A stretch of DNA of 64,000 bases. Origin: Algoriphagus aestuariicola (GTDB lineage Bacteria > Bacteroidota > Bacteroidia > Cytophagales > Cyclobacteriaceae). Numbering within the stretch: position 1 is the stretch's first letter; each line of letters begins with the position of its first letter. Shown in pieces: positions 57,031 through 64,000 of the stretch. Position numbers and translations under genes: made by a program. The DNA is taken from contig NZ_JAFKCW010000002.1 in assembly GCF_017254835.1 (NCBI RefSeq), forward strand, positions 310,001 through 374,000, read 5' to 3'. A model generated the notes under the pieces. It was given only the letters and a program-made list of their open reading frames with translations. It had not been told where the DNA came from and made no database searches.

Positions 57031-57061
57031 ATGGGGCAAATCCGCGCCGGACTTGCCCCAT
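57031..57061 (-). terminator. Terminator after the hypothetical gene at 57084
   Basis: A long hairpin with ATGGGGCAA arms and an inner TCCG/CGGA stem, followed on the minus strand by TTTTCAT. It separates the gene from speA. Confidence 0.6.
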
Positions 57062-57083
57062 TTAACGCAAGGTTAATAGTAAA

Positions 57084-57527
57084 TTAATCCCAAGCTGCAC
57101 CCTTTAGTGCGGAATGCAGCAGGGATTGTTCAGCTCTGAATCGCTTTTTGTTTTCGATCACTTGATCCAGAATCTCCTTGAAAGCCACCTCTCGCTTCAG
57201 CAACTCGATGATCCGGTTGAAAAAACGGACTACCTCGACCTTCTCCGACTGGAAAAAGGTAAAGAAAGCCTGGGCACGGTCAAAGTCGTAAATCAGGCTC
57301 AACGAGGAAGGCTTTCCAAGCAAGATCAATCCCCTGAACAGGGGCAACAGTTGCTCAAAACCACGCTCAAACCGGCACATCCCCTGCATCTGGTTGCCTA
57401 CTTCCTGGGAAAAAATCTTGAGGATTACTTCCTTGCCCACAATGAATTGGGAGAGATCAGGTGAAGTAGATACAGTCCATGCATTGGACTTCAATTCGGT
57501 TTTGACTGGTTTTACTAAAGCGCTCAT
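57084..57527 (-). CDS. Conserved-looking hypothetical protein
   Basis: A 147-residue cytosolic protein with no family recognised. It is helix-rich with a FFTFFQSEKVEVVRFFNRII segment and no membrane or signal sequence. A real gene is supported by a TACCTTTG -7 element about 26 bp before the ATG and by the hairpin terminator after it. It lies between speA and the arginase-family gene on the same strand as speA, so a role in arginine or polyamine control is possible but unproven. Confidence 0.6.
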   Translation of the reverse strand: MSALVKPVKTELKSNAWTVSTSPDLSQFIVGKEVILKIFSQEVGNQMQGMCRFERGFEQLLPLFRGLILLGKPSSLSLIYDFDRAQAFFTFFQSEKVEVVRFFNRIIELLKREVAFKEILDQVIENKKRFRAEQSLLHSALKGAAWD

Positions 57528-57552
57528 CGGAAATGATTTGTTGACGATAGAC

Positions 57553-57560
57553 CAAAGGTA
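57553..57560 (-). promoter_or_regulatory. -7 element of the hypothetical gene at 57084
   Basis: On the minus strand TACCTTTG, an exact TAnnTTTG match. No matching -33 is seen. Confidence 0.4.
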
Positions 57561-57711
57561 AGGGCCATATTTTTATTTTCCTATATTCCCTATAATTTTT
57601 ATAGACTTTTGTTTTGATCTGTTGAAAAATTGCCCAAAATGGAATTCGGGGCTTTTTTCTAGTTTTACCTTCGAAACGAGAACCAATAAAAACCCAAATA
57701 CCAAACCAGGG

Positions 57712-58662
57712 ATGAGAAACATCAAACTTGTGGAAGTCCGCTCAGAAATCGCCGCGGGCACACGCGGTGCTAGTATGGGAGTAGATGCCCTCAAAATCGC
57801 CAGTCTCGACAAGCAGTCGGCATTTTTCACCCAATTTGATCCCATCGAGGTACCAGATGCCAACAGCTTCCTATGGAAGGGCAACAAACATCCACACGCC
57901 AAGTACATTGATGGAGTCTACCAGGTTTTGAAAAACGTCTATTCTACGATCGAGTCCCTTCGCTTGGAAAAAAAATTCCCCATTATACTCGCGGGAGACC
58001 ACAGTACGGCAGCAGGTACCATCATGGGAATTAAGGCAGCACATCCGGAAAAGCGGCTTGGGATCATCTGGATCGACGCACATGCCGATCTTCATACCCC
58101 ATTTACTACCCCTTCGGGTAATATGCACGGCATGCCGCTAGCCATGGCAGCGCAGCTCGACAACAGGGATTGTGAAGTCAATAGTCCTAGGGCAGAGACT
58201 ATCATCTACTGGGAGAAAATCAAAAAAATAGGGGGCGATTTCCCAAAAATTGACCCAAAAGACATCGTCTATATTTCTGTCCGTGATACCGAAGAACCAG
58301 AGAACTATCTGATCCGAAAGTATGGGATAAATAATTTCAGCACGCAGGAGGTTCGGGAAAAAGGAATTGAAAAGGTAGCAGCCCAAGCGTTGGAAGTCCT
58401 GAAAGAATGTGAGCAAATCTATATTTCATTTGATGTGGACAGTCTCGATAGCTCTATCTCTGTCGGCACCGGAACCCCTGTGCCAAACGGTTTGACGATC
58501 CAGGAAGCGATCGAACTCAACGTCCGATTGATTCGGGACAGGCGGGTTTGCTGTTGGGAAATCGTCGAGGTCAACCCGACTTTGGACACGGAGAACACCA
58601 TGGCCGAAGCCGCTTTCGAAGTCCTCGAAGCAACCACGAAGTCTTTGGTGGATTATTTTTAA
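57712..58662 (+). CDS. Arginase/agmatinase-family ureohydrolase
   Basis: A 316-residue ureohydrolase with the binuclear Mn2+ ligands His97 (GDHSTA), Asp122, His124 and Asp126 (DAHAD), and the late SFDVDSLD. It hydrolyses arginine, agmatine or formimidoylglutamate, releasing urea or formamide. Arginase is favoured by family look, agmatinase by the nearby arginine decarboxylase; sequence alone does not decide. The start is ATG 57712 (MRNIKLVEVR); an upstream frame to 57622 is not conserved-looking. Confidence 0.88.
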   Translation: MRNIKLVEVRSEIAAGTRGASMGVDALKIASLDKQSAFFTQFDPIEVPDANSFLWKGNKHPHAKYIDGVYQVLKNVYSTIESLRLEKKFPIILAGDHSTAAGTIMGIKAAHPEKRLGIIWIDAHADLHTPFTTPSGNMHGMPLAMAAQLDNRDCEVNSPRAETIIYWEKIKKIGGDFPKIDPKDIVYISVRDTEEPENYLIRKYGINNFSTQEVREKGIEKVAAQALEVLKECEQIYISFDVDSLDSSISVGTGTPVPNGLTIQEAIELNVRLIRDRRVCCWEIVEVNPTLDTENTMAEAAFEVLEATTKSLVDYF

Positions 58663-58670
58663 CTTTAACC

Positions 58671-58708
58671 GCAAAGGACGCAAGGATCATGACACAAAGG
58701 ACGCAAAG
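58671..58708. repeat. Direct repeats CAAAGGACGCAA upstream of the GxxExxY gene
   Basis: Two imperfect copies, GCAAAGGACGCAAGG (58671-58685) and ACAAAGGACGCAAAG (58694-58708), lie in the short gap between the arginase-family gene and the GxxExxY gene. Inverted copies lie beyond the gene at 59181-59219. Confidence 0.7.
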
Positions 58709-58719
58709 ATTTTCAACCT

Positions 58720-59112
58720 ATGGACTTTGGACTTCATTCGGAAGATGAATTGGCTTCCAAGGTTATTGGAATGGCTATAGATGTCCATACCAAGCTTAGA
58801 CCAGGATTGTTGGAAAATGCTTATAAGCAAGTGATGGCAAGGAAACTCCAAAACGCTGGCTTTTTTATTGAAGTCGAGAAGGCTTTGCCACTCGAATTGG
58901 ATGATATCCGAATTGCAATGGCCTATAAAATCGATATTCTCGTGGAAAGGAAATTGGTCTTGGAACTTAAGTCGGTGGAGAGGCTCTCCGATCTTCACAT
59001 GGCCCAGACGTTGAATTACCTGAAATTAGGAAAGTATAAACTCGCTCTTTTGATCAATTTTAACGTAACCCGCCTTAAATTCGGCCTTCAAAGAGTGATC
59101 AATAGCAAGTAG
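58720..59112 (+). CDS. GxxExxY family protein
   Basis: A 130-residue protein. The family motif is GLLENAY (G-x-x-E-x-x-Y), with the later KIDILVERKLVLELKSVE segment of the PD-(D/E)XK-like nuclease core (Asp, Glu, Lys visible). The family is widespread and patchily distributed, with unclear function; a nuclease-like fold is inferred. It sits between inverted CAAAGGACGCAAAG-like repeats, as GxxExxY genes often do, which suggests a small mobile or repeat-associated unit. Confidence 0.82.
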   Translation: MDFGLHSEDELASKVIGMAIDVHTKLRPGLLENAYKQVMARKLQNAGFFIEVEKALPLELDDIRIAMAYKIDILVERKLVLELKSVERLSDLHMAQTLNYLKLGKYKLALLINFNVTRLKFGLQRVINSK

Positions 59113-59180
59113 AAACCCTTTAATCATTCAAGAACGGTCACTTAGACCTATCGAACAATCTTAAATTGTTTAAACAAAAA

Positions 59181-59219
59181 CCTTTGCGTCCTCTAAGCAA
59201 AACTTGGAGGACTTTGCGG
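59181..59219. repeat. Inverted copies of the CGCAAAGGAC-type repeat downstream of GxxExxY
   Basis: CCTTTGCGTCCT (59181-59192) is the reverse complement of AGGACGCAAAGG. A second copy, GGAGGACTTTGCGGC (about 59205-59219), follows with CCTC/GAGG pairing between the two. It ends just before the argS start. Confidence 0.65.
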
Positions 59220-59227
59220 CAAATAAA

Positions 59228-61018
59228 ATGAACATACAAGACAAAATCATCCAGGGCATTCAGCTGGCCTTTCAGAATATCTACAACCATGAGCTCCCGC
59301 TGGAGCAGATCAGCCTCGCTCCTACGCGTAAAGAATTTCAAGGGACCTACACTTTTGTGGTTTTCCCCTTTTTGAAAATTTCCCAGGCAAATCCAGACAC
59401 GACCGCCAAGCAGATCGGAGAATACCTCAAGGACAACCTCAGTGAGGTCGCGGACTTCAACGTGGTGAAAGGGTTTCTGAATCTGGTCCTGAACGAAACG
59501 CTTTGGGTCGACCTTTTCAAGCAGATCTACGAAAACCCAAACCTCGGCCAGCTTCCAGCCAATGGGCAAAAAGTGATGGTGGAGTACTCCTCCCCCAATA
59601 CCAACAAGCCCCTTCACCTAGGGCATTTGAGAAACAACTTTTTGGGGTTCTCAGTCGCCGAGATACTGGCAGCCAACGGCTACGAGGTTATCAAGGCCAA
59701 TCTGGTCAATGATCGCGGCATCCACATTTGCAAATCTATGGTGGCCTACCAGCATTTTGGAAATGGTGAGACCCCGGAATCTTCTGGACTCAAAGGAGAC
59801 CATCTGGCGGGAAAATACTACGTGCTTTTTGACAAGGAATACAAAAAACAGATTGACGAATTGAAGGCTGCTGGCAAATCTGAGGAGGAAGCAAAGAAAA
59901 ATGCGCCGATCCTTTTGGAAGCCCAAGACATGCTTCGCAAATGGGAGGCAAACGACAAGGAAGTTGTTTCTCTTTGGAAGCAGATGAACGAGTGGGTTTA
60001 TGCGGGTTTCGAGGAGACTTACAAAAGAATGGGCGTAAGCTTCGACAAGTACTACTACGAGTCGGACACCTATCTTTTGGGTAAGGACATCGTCGAGGAA
60101 GGACTTGAAAAAGGCGTGTTTTTCAAAAAAGAAAACGGTTCGGTATGGGTGGATCTGAGCGATGAAGGTCTTGATGAGAAGCTCGTTCGACGAGGCGATG
60201 GAACCTCTGTTTACATCACTCAAGATCTGGGAACAGCCGATCTGAAATACAAGGACTTTCAAATAAACAAGTCTGTATATGTCGTTGGGAATGAACAGGA
60301 TTACCACTTTGATGTCTTGTTCAAGATTATGCGAAAACTCGGCAGAACTTATGGGGACGGCCTTTATCATTTGTCCTACGGTATGGTAGATCTACCTACC
60401 GGCAAGATGAAATCGCGCGAAGGGACGGTAGTCGATGCCGACGACCTGATGCAGGAAATGGTCGAGACCGCTGAGCACCACACCAAGGAACTGGGTAAAA
60501 TCGAAGGATTCACCGAGGAGCAGGCTCAGGAACTCTATCAAGTCCTCGGAATGGGTGCTTTGAAATACTTTCTGCTCAAGGTGGACCCGAAAAAGCGAAT
60601 GCTCTTCAACCCACAAGAATCTATCGAATTCCAAGGCTATACGGGCCCATTTGTGCAATACTCCCATGCGCGTATTGCCGCCATCCTCAGGAAAGCCGAT
60701 CAAATCGGCGTGGACTACCAGCATCCCGACTTTTCGGGGATCACAGCTGTAGCCGAGACAGAAACTGCCTTGATCTTCCTGTTGGACAGTTTTGAAAAGA
60801 AAATCAAATTGGCGGCGGACGAGTACTCTCCAGCAGTTATTGCACAGTATCTTTTCGATTTGGCCAAAGAATACAACCGCTTTTATGCAGATCTTCCTAT
60901 CTTCCATGAAAAGGACCCGGCAATTCAAGCCTTTCGAGTGGCACTGTCAGCACTGACTGCCAAAACAATCAAAAAAGGAATGGGTTTACTTGGTATTGCG
61001 GTCCCAGAACGAATGTAA
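59228..61018 (+). CDS. argS: Arginyl-tRNA synthetase
   Basis: A 596-residue class I synthetase. It has the HIGH-type motif HLGHLRNN, the KMSKS-like region KMKSREGT, the N-terminal ArgRS additional domain and the C-terminal DALR anticodon-binding domain. The ATG at 59228 (MNIQDKIIQG) is chosen, because an in-frame upstream start lies in the repeat. It is followed after 2 bases by a glutathione peroxidase gene. Confidence 0.95.
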   Translation: MNIQDKIIQGIQLAFQNIYNHELPLEQISLAPTRKEFQGTYTFVVFPFLKISQANPDTTAKQIGEYLKDNLSEVADFNVVKGFLNLVLNETLWVDLFKQIYENPNLGQLPANGQKVMVEYSSPNTNKPLHLGHLRNNFLGFSVAEILAANGYEVIKANLVNDRGIHICKSMVAYQHFGNGETPESSGLKGDHLAGKYYVLFDKEYKKQIDELKAAGKSEEEAKKNAPILLEAQDMLRKWEANDKEVVSLWKQMNEWVYAGFEETYKRMGVSFDKYYYESDTYLLGKDIVEEGLEKGVFFKKENGSVWVDLSDEGLDEKLVRRGDGTSVYITQDLGTADLKYKDFQINKSVYVVGNEQDYHFDVLFKIMRKLGRTYGDGLYHLSYGMVDLPTGKMKSREGTVVDADDLMQEMVETAEHHTKELGKIEGFTEEQAQELYQVLGMGALKYFLLKVDPKKRMLFNPQESIEFQGYTGPFVQYSHARIAAILRKADQIGVDYQHPDFSGITAVAETETALIFLLDSFEKKIKLAADEYSPAVIAQYLFDLAKEYNRFYADLPIFHEKDPAIQAFRVALSALTAKTIKKGMGLLGIAVPERM

Positions 61019-61020
61019 TT

Positions 61021-61605
61021 ATGAAAACACTTCTTGTACTCATCAGCACAATTTTGCTTGCCTCTGGTGACTTTCTGGGAAGACCAGCTAGTCAAGTAAA
61101 ACTACAATCCCTATCCAACACTATGGCGGAAAGCTCATTTTACGATTTCAAACTCAAGGACATCAACGGTAAGGAAGTTGATTTCTCAGAATTCAAAGGC
61201 AAAAAACTCCTTTTGGTCAATGTCGCCTCCAAGTGCGGATACACCAAGCAGTATGCCCAGCTTCAGGAACTGTACGCGGAGCACGGTGACAAGATCACCA
61301 TCCTCGGCTTCCCTGCCAACAACTTTGGCGGCCAGGAGCCCGGCTCAAATGAAGAAATCAAGGAATTCTGCTCGACAGAGTATGGCGTAACCTTCCCAAT
61401 GTTTGAAAAGATCTCCGTTGCGGGATTTGACAAGCATCCACTCTATCGCTGGCTTTCGGATGCCTCTAAAAACGGGTGGAACAATGAAGAACCCAACTGG
61501 AACTTCTGCAAATACTTCGTCAACGAGAAAGGGGAATTGGTCAAGTTCTTCCCTTCAGCAGTTACACCTTTGGACGAAGAAATCCTTAAACTAATCGAAG
61601 CCTGA
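61021..61605 (+). CDS. Exported glutathione peroxidase family protein
   Basis: A 194-residue GPx with an N-terminal hydrophobic signal (2-17), so probably periplasmic. The catalytic Cys72 is in VASKCGYTKQY; the Gln/Trp partners are in FPANNFGGQEPG and NWNFCKYF. It reduces peroxides, probably with thioredoxin-like donors. The start ATG is two bases after the argS stop, so it is cotranscribed. Confidence 0.9.
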   Translation: MKTLLVLISTILLASGDFLGRPASQVKLQSLSNTMAESSFYDFKLKDINGKEVDFSEFKGKKLLLVNVASKCGYTKQYAQLQELYAEHGDKITILGFPANNFGGQEPGSNEEIKEFCSTEYGVTFPMFEKISVAGFDKHPLYRWLSDASKNGWNNEEPNWNFCKYFVNEKGELVKFFPSAVTPLDEEILKLIEA

Positions 61606-61621
61606 TTCAAGAATTTACTCC

Positions 61622-62530
61622 TTGAAAAAAGAAATTACATCAAAAAAAGAAGCCTGGCTGCACGCGGTCAGGCTTCGTACTTTGCCCCTCGCCCTAGCCA
61701 GTATTTTTGCAGGTTCCTTCCTTGCGGCATGGCAGGAAGCGTTCAGATGGGAAATTCTCCTGCTGGCGGCACTGACCACGATCTGCCTACAGATTCTATC
61801 CAACCTGTCCAACGACTACGGAGACACGGTTCACGGGGCGGATTCGGCGGATCGGACCGGACCTGTCCGGGCCGTTCAATCAGGGATGATTTCCCTGAAA
61901 GAGATGAAGCGTGCGATGTATCTGTTCGGCATTTTGGCATTGGTTTCCGGCCTGCTTCTGGTCTACTCGGCGGTACAGGACTGGAAGCTGTTCGCGCTGT
62001 TTCTAGGCTTGGGACTAGCGGCGATCTGGGCGGCGATCACCTACACCTCCGGCAGCAATCCCTACGGCTACGCCGGATTGGGCGACATATCTGTGTTCAT
62101 TTTCTTTGGTTTGCTGGGCGTACTTGGCACATTCTTTCTCCATACCCTGAGTTTCATGACGGCAAGCATTTGGATCGGCATCTCTCTGGGATTTTTCAGT
62201 ACCGTCGTGCTTAACATCAACAACATCCGTGACATAGAATCCGATCAGAAAGCGGGGAAGAAATCCATCCCCGTTCGCTTTGGCAGAAAATCCGCCGTGG
62301 TTTACAATTGGACACTCTTGATCGGTGGCTATGTTTGCTTGGCTGTCTTTGCGGTGTCGACAGGGAAATATTACTCGCTCGCGGCTTTGCTTGCGATGCC
62401 GATCATGCTAAAAGTAGGTTTCGGCGTACAGCGTGCGCAATCGTCAGCGGAAACCGATCCTTTTTTGAAACGCATGGCGATCAGTACGCTCCTATGGGTG
62501 ATGCTTTTTGGCATCGGTTTACTTTTTTAG
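61622..62530 (+). CDS. menA: 1,4-dihydroxy-2-naphthoate polyprenyltransferase MenA
   Basis: A 302-residue UbiA-superfamily membrane enzyme that prenylates DHNA in menaquinone synthesis. The Asp-rich motif NDYGDTVHGADSADR is near residues 62-76, and the second is NINNIRDIESDQKAGK near 200. It has eight or nine hydrophobic segments. The start is a TTG at 61622; no ATG fits the conserved N-terminus. It follows GPx by 16 bases, so it may be part of argS-gpx-menA. Confidence 0.92.
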   Translation: MKKEITSKKEAWLHAVRLRTLPLALASIFAGSFLAAWQEAFRWEILLLAALTTICLQILSNLSNDYGDTVHGADSADRTGPVRAVQSGMISLKEMKRAMYLFGILALVSGLLLVYSAVQDWKLFALFLGLGLAAIWAAITYTSGSNPYGYAGLGDISVFIFFGLLGVLGTFFLHTLSFMTASIWIGISLGFFSTVVLNINNIRDIESDQKAGKKSIPVRFGRKSAVVYNWTLLIGGYVCLAVFAVSTGKYYSLAALLAMPIMLKVGFGVQRAQSSAETDPFLKRMAISTLLWVMLFGIGLLF

Positions 62531-62605
62531 TAAAAGCTATCAAAAATCATTTTCCTGTCGTTTTAAATAGCTAATTTAAAATCAACAAAAACAACCCTTT
62601 TAGCC

Positions 62606-63460
62606 ATGATCAGAGTCTTAGTCCCTTTTGATTTTTCCTCAACAGCGCAACATGCCCTAAACTTCGCCACCAGCCTGACTGAAGTATACCACGAGGTTGA
62701 GCTGAGTGTCATCCACGTGGTAGAGACACCCGTGACCACAGGCATGGGAACCATGGGCGGCGGATTGGAGGCTATTCCCGACATCCAAAACCAGATTTTC
62801 TACATGGAGCTGGTGGAGACGCGCAAGCGACAGTTCAAAGAGTTGGAAGAAAGGTATGCGGATTCCAAATTTAAATTCAGGACCAAATTGGTTCTCGGTA
62901 ATGTATTTAGAGGCATTAGCAACGCTATCCAGGATGAGGAACCCGACTTGGTCATCATGGGATCCAAAGGAACGTCCGGCTTTGAAGAAGTGCTAGTCGG
63001 CAGCAACACCGAAAAGGTCGTCAGAAATGCCTCATGCCCAGTCATTACCATCAAAGCGGAGACTCCCATCTCGTCGATGAAAAAGATCGTTTTTGCGTCC
63101 GACTTCAGGGAGTCAAACGATGAGGTGGCGAGCCGTATCAAGCGCATGCAAGCCATCTTTGATGCGGAATTCTATTTTGTAGCAATCAACACTCCAGGCA
63201 ACTTCGAGACGACCCGAGAGTCTATGGAGAGGATTCGGGCTTTTGTCCAGAAATATAAATTTGAAAACATCAAAGCGGAGATCTACAATTCCCTGTCTGA
63301 GGAGTCCGGCATCATCGAGTTTGCGGACGACATCGATGCGGACATGATCGCCATGACCACACATGGTCGCACGGGCCTGCTCCACCTGATCACCGGCAGT
63401 ATCGCAGAGGATGTAGTCAACCATTCAAAAAGACCCGTCTGGACTTACAAAACCAAGTAA
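62606..63460 (+). CDS. Universal stress protein with two UspA domains
   Basis: A 284-residue tandem UspA protein. Domain 1 (1-150) has GSKGTSGFEEVLVGSNTEKV, the ATP-binding G-2x-G-9x-G(S/T) pattern. Domain 2 (150-284) has THGRTGLLHLITGSIAEDV. Probably a cytosolic stress protein binding ATP. Monocistronic; a UUCG-loop hairpin follows. Confidence 0.9.
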   Translation: MIRVLVPFDFSSTAQHALNFATSLTEVYHEVELSVIHVVETPVTTGMGTMGGGLEAIPDIQNQIFYMELVETRKRQFKELEERYADSKFKFRTKLVLGNVFRGISNAIQDEEPDLVIMGSKGTSGFEEVLVGSNTEKVVRNASCPVITIKAETPISSMKKIVFASDFRESNDEVASRIKRMQAIFDAEFYFVAINTPGNFETTRESMERIRAFVQKYKFENIKAEIYNSLSEESGIIEFADDIDADMIAMTTHGRTGLLHLITGSIAEDVVNHSKRPVWTYKTK

Positions 63461-63476
63461 TTCACCGTTAACTTTG

Positions 63477-63505
63477 AGGCCCTCACTTCGGTGTGGGCCT
63501 TTTTA
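63477..63505 (+). terminator. Terminator after the UspA gene
   Basis: AGGCCC and GGGCCT arms with an inner CAC/GTG and a TTCG loop, then TTTTT. It ends nine bases before the YciH start. Confidence 0.75.
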
Positions 63506-63513
63506 GTTTCCCT

Positions 63514-63867
63514 ATGGCAAAGAAAAACAACGACTGGAAAAAACGCGACGGAGTCGTTTACTCAACAAGCGACGATTTTGAATACAACTTCGGAAATCAG
63601 GACGATGCCGAAACCCTCCCTCCTGCCCAACAGAAGCTGAAGGTTTTGCTCGACAAAAAAGCCCGTGCGGGTAAACAGGTAACCTTGGTTGAGGGTTTTG
63701 TCGGAACCGAGGACGATCTCAAAGAATTGGGCAAATTGCTGAAAAACAAATGCGGAGTTGGCGGCTCAGCCAAAGATGGAGAAATCCTTATCCAAGGCGA
63801 TCATCGGGACAAAGTACTTCAGGTCCTACAGCAGGCCGGCTACGGAGCCAAAAAGTCAGGCGGCTGA
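63514..63867 (+). CDS. yciH: YciH/SUI1 family translation initiation factor
   Basis: A 117-residue protein of the SUI1/eIF1-like YciH family. The C-terminal SUI1 domain shows [42 protein letters not shown]. It is thought to affect initiation fidelity. The ATG at 63514 ([10 protein letters not shown]) is used, because an upstream frame runs into the terminator. Convergent with the next gene. Confidence 0.9.
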   Translation: MAKKNNDWKKRDGVVYSTSDDFEYNFGNQDDAETLPPAQQKLKVLLDKKARAGKQVTLVEGFVGTEDDLKELGKLLKNKCGVGGSAKDGEILIQGDHRDKVLQVLQQAGYGAKKSGG

Positions 63868-63873
63868 TTTCGG

Positions 63874-64000
63874 TTATTTTTCACCTTCAATCTCGTCCAG
63901 CAAAGCTTCATACCAAGCTTCGCCATACTTCCTGACCAGCGAGTCTTTGAGAAAGCGATACAAAGGAACCTTGAGGCTTTGTCCCAATTGACAAGCAGGA
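63874..64000 (-). CDS. C-terminal end of an unidentified gene
   Basis: The last 41 codons of a minus-strand gene that enters from the right edge. It ends [15 protein letters not shown] before a TAA (63874-63876) and includes [18 protein letters not shown]. Too short to assign. It converges on yciH with 6 bases between stops. Confidence 0.55.
   Translation of the reverse strand, partial: PACQLGQSLKVPLYRFLKDSLVRKYGEAWYEALLDEIEGEK

Noticed and set aside
57114-57464. A 116-codon plus-strand frame opposite the hypothetical gene at 57084
   Set aside because: The minus-strand gene has a -7 box and terminator; the plus-strand frame has neither.

Overview
The window reads as a chromosomal segment of a Bacteroidota bacterium, most likely a marine or freshwater member of the Cytophagales (Cyclobacteriaceae-like, in the range of Algoriphagus). 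Support comes from SusC/SusD pairs, DUF4249 lipoproteins beside a TonB receptor, several promoters of the Bacteroidota TTG/TTTG-N19..21-TAnnTTTG type, the gene order DUF177-rpmF-fabH-efp-accB-accC, and relaxed Bacteroidota lipoboxes. No tRNA, rRNA, CRISPR array, prophage or insertion sequence was recognised. The genus is an inference from gene content only.

Layout. 0-21.5 kb is mostly housekeeping: a truncated lipoprotein gene, a ligase-associated-type DEXH helicase, trkA-trkH potassium uptake, rmuC, an alpha/beta hydrolase, a divergent Nramp-family carrier, a YpfJ-type zinc peptidase, a secreted DUF1080 protein, a HIT protein, greA, a 2-hydroxyacid dehydrogenase, mgtE, rsmA, pdxA, and the block DUF177-rpmF-fabH-efp-accB-accC. 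21.5-28.6 kb is a minus-strand operon with mostly 4-base overlaps: TonB receptor, two DUF4249 lipoproteins, and an MG2/plug-like exported protein. 28.8-35.4 kb is a four-gene set of Planctomycetes-like families: PSCyt1-DUF1549-DUF1553, DUF1501, a membrane cytochrome with LRR and beta-hexosaminidase-like domains, and a UPF0309-type SIS protein.

35.6-53.7 kb is a polysaccharide/oligosaccharide utilization locus. It holds a double-DUF1080 lipoprotein with a Tat-type Gfo/Idh/MocA oxidoreductase (the enzyme pair of periplasmic 3-keto-glycoside cleavage), two SusC/SusD pairs, a LacI-family regulator, and uxaC, a mannonate-oxidoreductase-like SDR and uxuA. No classical glycoside hydrolase or polysaccharide lyase is seen. 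Four 14-bp sites fitting CGNAANCGNTTNCG lie before the DUF1080 operon, both susC genes and the lacI/uxaC divergent region. They define a probable LacI-type hexuronate regulon. At three of them the site ends 19-20 bp before a TTG -33 element, which suggests activation rather than simple repression.

53.9-64 kb holds a SAM methyltransferase, a DUF5715 M15-like protein, an arginine group (arginine decarboxylase, arginase-family enzyme, argS), a GxxExxY protein flanked by inverted CAAAGGACGCAAAG-type repeats, glutathione peroxidase, menA, a double UspA protein, a YciH/SUI1 factor and the 3' end of an unknown gene. Stretches over about 300 bases without a gene are 38437-38814 and 43541-43944; both carry a terminator, an operator and a promoter.
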